From assembly GCF_030272615.1 (NCBI RefSeq), contig NC_081409.1:26793406-26857405 (forward strand): a DNA stretch of 64,000 bases, read 5' to 3'. The notes under the pieces are model-generated. The model was not told the origin of the DNA, ran no database searches, and saw only the letters and a program-made list of their open reading frames with translations. Position 1 is the stretch's first letter. The number at the start of each line of letters is the position of its first letter. Positions 58,805-64,000 of the stretch are shown here, in pieces. The position numbers and the translations under genes were made by a program. Origin of the DNA: Cryptomeria japonica (Eukaryota; Streptophyta; Pinopsida; Cupressales; Cupressaceae).

Positions 58805-61800
58805 CTATAACAACCTCTCATCTAGAATCTTATTCCCTTTCCAATGCTCCTTTTTAGCATATGCAATGAATCTAGACACGATTCCTTCGATCTCAGCAAT
58901 TGGAATCTCAGGAAGATTCTTCATTCGTTCTTCTAAGTGAATGACCTGATCGAAAGCCTTGAGAAGAGCAGCATCCCACTCAGGTTCAAATTCCTTGGTC
59001 TTCTCAATCAGGAGCATGGTGGCAAACATCTGATCCCGTTGCTCATTTGTAATAACATTCTCATCTTTGCAAAAGATGATCTTGACTCTATCTTCCAATT
59101 CCTGCAAATCCACATCTGTCTCAACTTCGATCCTCCTGCCAAGAATAGTACGTAGTACCTCAAACACTCTGTCCTGGATCGGGTGGATAACCTCCTCAAC
59201 ATGATTGCATCTAGTACTGATGTCCTCGAAGAGAACTTCCTTCATCTGGAGTAACGTCGACCACTGAAGTAAACTATGAGGTCCTCCATCCATTATCTTT
59301 TCTTGCACTAGGACCTTCCTTGATGTTTGTCTGATTACTTGCAGGACAGGAATGATAACATCCTTAGTATGAGCAAAAGCAGCTACAGTTATCATCAAGT
59401 TGTGGATGACCTCAAGAACCTGAATAGCTCGGTGAATGGTCTGCATCATCCTTGTTGCAAATTCAATAGCAACTGTATGGGATTTGTCAATCCATGAGCT
59501 CATAAGCTGAACCAAACTCCTGACTCTCTCTGCCTCGCCAACTGATTCGAGGGGAAGTGCCTGCGCAGGAGATACTGCTGGATCCTGATGCCTCAAAGGC
59601 TGATTGAGATGGCTAAAATAGCCTCTCCAAGCACTGACCTCTCGCTCTAGCTTCCTATTCTTTTAAATTTCTTCTCTAAGCTTGTCCTTAAGTGCCTCAA
59701 ATGAATCAGTGGCATCATCCAACGTCTGTTTGGCTGTGAGTGGATTAAGCTCAAATGTCTCTACATCATATTCCTCTACGAGGATCTCACCTTCATACTT
59801 GTCCACTGCTGGTGTAGCTATCTGTAATTTCCTGGATCCTGTCTCATCTCTGATCATCTTGGACATCTTGGTAGCCTTCCTCTTCTCTGTCATTTCTTGA
59901 GAATTTCCAACAAGGCTCTCTAAATCAATCACATTATCTTCATCCTCGATCACAATCACCCTTGTTAGTCTCTCTTTTAACCAATCTGGAATGGCAGATC
60001 TTGTTTCTCTAACCTGTATCTCATTAGGCAATGTTTCTTCCTCTCTGAGGGGAGATGTTACTTCATTTTCTTCCTTATCTTCATGTAGCTCATTAGCTTG
60101 GAGAGACCCACTTGGTGACCTTCGAGGTGCCTGTCCTTCTTTATCGTTCTGTACCATTGATTCCATAGACTCCTCTATCTCAAGTGTCCTCTTCTCAGGT
60201 CGAGAAGATGTGTCGGATGAACGATCTCGGTTGGCCTCTGGCTTCCTCTTGGGGGATTCTCTTTTCTTAGGTCTCTCTTTCCTCTTCGAGCCTCTTGGAG
60301 GGGGATTGCCCTCACTTACACTTCGAAGGTTGCCTTCGCTTGCATTTCTGGGATTAGGATTACCCTCACTTACACTTGCTCCTCCTTCAACTGGTCTTTC
60401 TTCCAAAGTGAAAGTCATAGATATGCCCTGCACATCAACCCATCTGCGAGTACAAGACAAGACTGGAGCCATTAAAGCATCTAGATCCACAACCTCGGGT
60501 TCATTCCAATCTAGCCTCACTGATTTTCTTTCTCGATCATAAGATGATTGGAGATGTCTACCACTATCCTAAGCTTGGTCGGCCACTCTGTAAATCTTGC
60601 ATTTCCTGATGAAGTCCAAAGGCAATCTAGAATGCATCTTTCTTTTCACTTCAAGGTCATCCAAGAGATTCATCACAAAGTCCTCTATCTGAAACTCATG
60701 CTTATATTTTCTTCCGACTGTCTCCTCTATATACCCATATGGATCAAAGCTCTCTCTCAAGGCAAAGAATGAAAATTAATATAAAGTTAACTCTTTCTCT
60801 ACATCATCCATGGCTAGAGCATTAGGACATACCTCAACTGAATTCCCTAATATGATAGGCACAGGAACTCCATTTCCATGTCTGTGTCTGAATGCTTTCA
60901 CATAAGCGGCCAACTGTCTCGTTGCCTCAAGTAACACAATTCTGTCTGTTGGATATCTCGGCAACATATAGGGAGGTGAAGGACATCCATGAACTCTAAT
61001 ATATGTAAACTTCTAAAATTGGATGAACCAAGCACTGTACCTCTTTACAAGCTCTTGTGCATCCTGAGATAGCTGATTGTGAATCCCGCCTTGCAATATC
61101 CTGGTGATGTTCATTGTGAATGTATCATTGACTAACTTGTAGTTACTTCCTGGCGGATGATGCAAGTGAACATAGGAATCACAAACTCTGACCTTGCCAG
61201 GTCCTCTTCCAATCACTCCTCTGTGAGGTAGTCCTGCATACTCAAAGCTCCTGATCAAGGCATATATGATATATGAACTCATGTGGAAAGACTTGGTAGC
61301 CTTCAGTCTCCTTAATTGTACGTCCAAGCAATGGCTAATCATTCTAGCCCAATGGATTGTTCCTTTTCCCTGAACTATCACTTGGATGAAGTAGAACATC
61401 CACTTCTCAAAATAGAAGGCTTGAGGAGCCCCTATAACTCGGTTGAGTAATGCTATCAAATCTCTATACTCCTCCTGGAAGTCGATCCTATGTGGTGTGT
61501 TTGGAATCTTGCTCAGGCGAGGACGACTCTTGAGTAACCAATTCTTGTTGATGATGCTTAGGCAAGCGTCTGGATCATCTTCATACATGGACCTGGCTCC
61601 TTCTAAGCTTTTATAAATCATATCTTTATGTTCTGGCAAGTGAAGAGCTTCACTTATAGCCTCCTCTGAAAGATAAGCAAAAGTGTCTCCTTCCTTGGAC
61701 ACTATCGATTTGGACTGTGGATCATAATGGCGAGCACACTCGATCATCAACTCATGGCACTGGATTGCTGGAGGGAAGCCGGCCGCCTTGATAATACCAC

Positions 61801-62002
61801 TTTCAATTATCCTCCTTGCGACAGGTGACGGCTTGCCAATGTAAGGGACCTCTCGAAACTTCTTCACACTAAAGTTTCCCAGGTTAGTATCTCCAATGTT
61901 GCCCCACTTAGACACGATCTTGGTCTCCAATTCTTCGTTCTTTTGATCTTCCTTCATGAGAGTTGGATGACTGGTGGATGCTCCTACCTTTGGGGTCGCC
62001 AT
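58805..62002 (-). pseudogene. Accessory ORF of element D (~1,065 codons, function unknown)
   Basis: A single frame from ATG at 62002 (MATPKVGASTSHPTL) to the stop at 58805, interrupted only by stops at 61013, 60776, 60569 and 59663, no frameshift. N-terminal third (to about residue 330): helical domain with FPPAIQCHELMIECARHYDP, LSEEAISEALHLPEHKDMIY and WARMISHCLDVQLRRLK, resembling the helical 'putative plant transposon protein' type. Middle: charged low-complexity with Arg/Lys/Pro/Ser repeats (SVSEGNPPPRGSKRKERPKK, three SEGNP repeats) and acidic parts. C-terminal 260 residues: helical bundle (SLVQLMSSWIDKSHTVAIEF). Size, domain order and position next to the polypurine tract parallel the element B ORF, although I see no easy residue alignment. 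Confidence 0.72.
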
Positions 62003-62520
62003 TGTAACACCTACACAACATTTCATAATAAGAAATAGATTTTGCAATGCATAAACATAAATTAGATTAACGATTGAATTTAGGAAACTTCATGATAAGT
62101 CCTTGAGTTATCATTTCCTAAATACGATTGAGCTACTGGAAATTCAAAATTTCAAAATTCAAAATTTAGATTAAGACTATGACGATCAAAATTCAAAATT
62201 TAGACAAAAGAAGACTTCGCCATACCTCACTTGAGAGCTAACTCTAAAAAGATGCAAAAATATGAAATTCGCCTAGGCAAAAACGAAATTTGAAGTCTTC
62301 AACGTGATCCTCCTTTAGCAAAGGCGCCTTTCTTGTCAATTCCACCACCCTTGGGGTCTCCAACGTGATGATAGAGAATTCGCTCCACTTGCAACAAAAT
62401 TCGCACTCCTTTCTTGATGATATTTCGCACTTTCTCCTATTGCTCTCCAAAATCGCATGCAACAATGATTGAATGATGATTTGAAATGAGATATCATACC
62501 CCCCTTTATAGGCACTTACC
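62003..62520 (-). promoter_or_regulatory. TATA box, leader and 5'-UTR intron of the element D ORF
   Basis: Minus strand: TATA box CCTATAAAGGGGGG (core 62520-62514), then a leader, a splice donor (GTGAG|GTATGG, intron from 62225) and an acceptor (TTGTGTAG|GTG, intron end 62011), 8 nt before the ATG at 62002. The 215-bp intron is T-rich as plant introns are. It suggests that this ORF has its own spliced transcript starting near 62485. Confidence 0.6.
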
Positions 62521-62845
62521 TCTTCAATCTCCCCTGGGCCGACTTTTGAAAATAGGCAAATAATAAATAAATTTTAAATAAAAATGGAGGCCGACTTTGC
62601 AAAATATAGAAAATAAAATCCAAGCGCTTCAATTTTATTTTTTTAATTTAATAGTTAATTAATTAAATGCCTTGTAATTAATAGCTTCGATTTTTAAAAG
62701 GCAAAATTAATTATTAAATGCCTTGTGCGCACCCATTAAATGCCAATTTTAATTAAAAATATCAAGGTTTATCGAAATTTAGCATTTAATGCAATTCAAA
62801 ATTTATTGGCGCCAAACACGTGAGAGATGTAAAGGATACAAACCA
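62521..62845. other. AT-rich spacer upstream of the TATA box
   Basis: Poly-A/T tracts and repeated AATTAAATGCC-type phrases (about 62640-62790), no ORF. It separates the TATA box from the hairpin array. Confidence 0.5.
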
Positions 62846-64000
62846 TATCGCTCTGGTCCCTGGGAGAGGGACAGGAGCGATCTAGCATTTTGCTCTTGAA
62901 TTTCTCCCCTTTTACGTTCAAAACCACTTCCCCTACGTTGAAACTGGCATCTTCATTGGGAATCTTGAATTTGATCGATTCGATGTTGTAGATGAATGCC
63001 TCTTATGATCATTATCGGCCTAGTCCCTTGGTGAGGGACAGGAGCGAACTTTGCATTTACTCCTTGGTCTTCGCCTCTCTAATCACCAATTTGCATCACA
63101 AGACAAGTAACAATTTTATCCTTTCATTCCACGCGTACTTTACTTGTCCTTTACAAGGCAAATTTGATATTCAAGTGAATATCGCCCTGGTCCCTTGGTG
63201 AGGGACAGGAGCGAACTTTGAATTCTAGCTCAAATTTGTCATCTTTTCACCTTAACTCCTTGTTCATCACCTTTCAAATGACATTTCGGATCTTGTGTAA
63301 CCTTGCTTTGATGTGATCTAGGAAGAAAAATGATTGATTTTATGAATATCGCCCTGGTCCTTGACTGAAGGACAGGAGCGAACTTGCCTCTTTGCTCAAG
63401 TTAGTCACTTTTTGACATTTGGTTCCTTGCTTATCATCTTCTCAAAGACATTTTCGACCTTGCGCGACCTCGCCTTGACGTGGTTTTTGAAAGAAATGAC
63501 CAGTCTAGTGAATATCGCCCTGGTCCTTGACTGAAGGACAGGAGCGAACTTTAGTCTATGGTGCAAATCCTCTATCATATTGATATCAAATTGTCTTCAA
63601 GGCGTAAAATGGTGCCCTTTATTCCTTCTTGAACGTTTGAAACGAAAGTGGCCTTCAAAGTTTAAGCATATTTGACTATTTCGCTCTGGTCCCTTAGTGA
63701 GGGACAGGAGCGAACTTGGATAATTTCATCAATTTTCATGGTCCTTGCAACTTTGTTCTTCTTCGAGGCGTTCCAAACATCGTTGCCACCTTGTACCTTG
63801 GCTTGGAGTGGTTTAAACTTGGAGGAGAATATTAGATAGCCTTGATTTCGCCCTGGTCCTTGACTGAAGGACAGGAGCAAATTTTCACTTGTAAGCTCAT
63901 TCGTGCTTTGCCAACTTTCAAATTTGTCTTCAACGGACTTATTATGCTCCCCTTCACTTATCTTTGACATGAAACTTGCTTTAACTTGGTGGGAACTTTG
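62846..64000. repeat. ~166-bp tandem array with conserved hairpin core, at least seven copies
   Basis: The core TATCGCCCTGGTCC...GGACAGGAGCGAACT is at 62846, 63013, 63178, 63347, 63513, 63679 and 63845 (spacings 167, 165, 169, 166, 166, 166). Within it CTGGTCCCT (or CTGGTCCTT) and AGGGACAG (or AAGGACAG) form an imperfect stem; changes in one arm are matched in the other (CCCTTGGTGAGGG versus CCTTGACTGAAGG). The ~125 bp between cores is much more diverged but still alignable. The array lies 0.33-1.4 kb upstream of the TATA box at 62514 and may continue past the window. Confidence 0.88.

Noticed and set aside
62846-63881. CRISPR-like array (conserved repeats with variable spacers)
   Set aside because: Spacers are ~125 bp, alignable with each other and therefore part of a decayed tandem repeat; the sequence is plant nuclear DNA with spliced genes.

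Overview
This 64 kb window looks like nuclear DNA of a seed plant with a very large, repeat-bloated genome, most probably a conifer or other gymnosperm. The reasons are one intact intron-bearing gene in 64 kb, introns of 2.3 and 3.7 kb, and nested, old, stop-riddled Copia and Ty3/gypsy retrotransposons that start TGTTGGC and have CCCCCC tracts near their LTR ends. Two plant-mobile-domain (PMD) pseudogenes fit the same picture. The genus cannot be named from sequence alone.

Layout. 1-10403: two nested Sirevirus-like Copia elements. Element A (3' part only) is split by element B (2389-8868), which has equal 791-bp LTRs and a 5-bp target duplication. B carries gag but no pol, and instead a ~1,060-codon accessory ORF with its own TATA-like box. 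10404-12760: a 19-bp minisatellite and PMD pseudogene L. 12765-22040: a minus-strand Ty3/gypsy (Tat-like) element with protease, RT, two RNase H modules and integrase but no recognisable Gag domain; its 5' LTR is split by a Copia solo LTR. 22041-27650: LTR remnants and PMD pseudogene R, itself interrupted by an LTR. 27753-33930: a decayed Copia element E with gag and pol; its integrase is split by a solo LTR with a clean target duplication. 33950-35600: AT-rich intergenic DNA.

35770-44440 (minus): the only intact host gene, a six-exon IST1-like ESCRT-III regulator of 545 aa. Intron 2 holds a Ty3 protease relic and intron 1 is largely a diverged ~165-bp tandem repeat. 46004-48484 (minus): 3' end of a third copy of the A/B family (element C), fused to a Copia RNase H scrap. 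48700-57772: a possibly undescribed DNA-transposon-like unit with a six-coding-exon plus-strand gene (ORF1), a CpG-rich ~359-bp tandem array and a convergent minus-strand gene with a DDE-transposase-like core. An LTR element (D) interrupts the latter at 57773. 57773-64000 (minus): element D, with 3' LTR, polypurine tract, another ~1,065-codon accessory ORF, a 5'-UTR intron, a TATA box and upstream seven hairpin cores spaced a near-constant 166 bp.

Common theme: two LTR families without visible homology (A/B/C and D) place a long accessory ORF, preceded by its own TATA box, directly before the polypurine tract and 3' LTR. Decay is mainly by in-frame stops with few frameshifts, as expected of methylation-driven C-to-T change. 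All exon calls, boundaries and counts were made by eye; no search was run.
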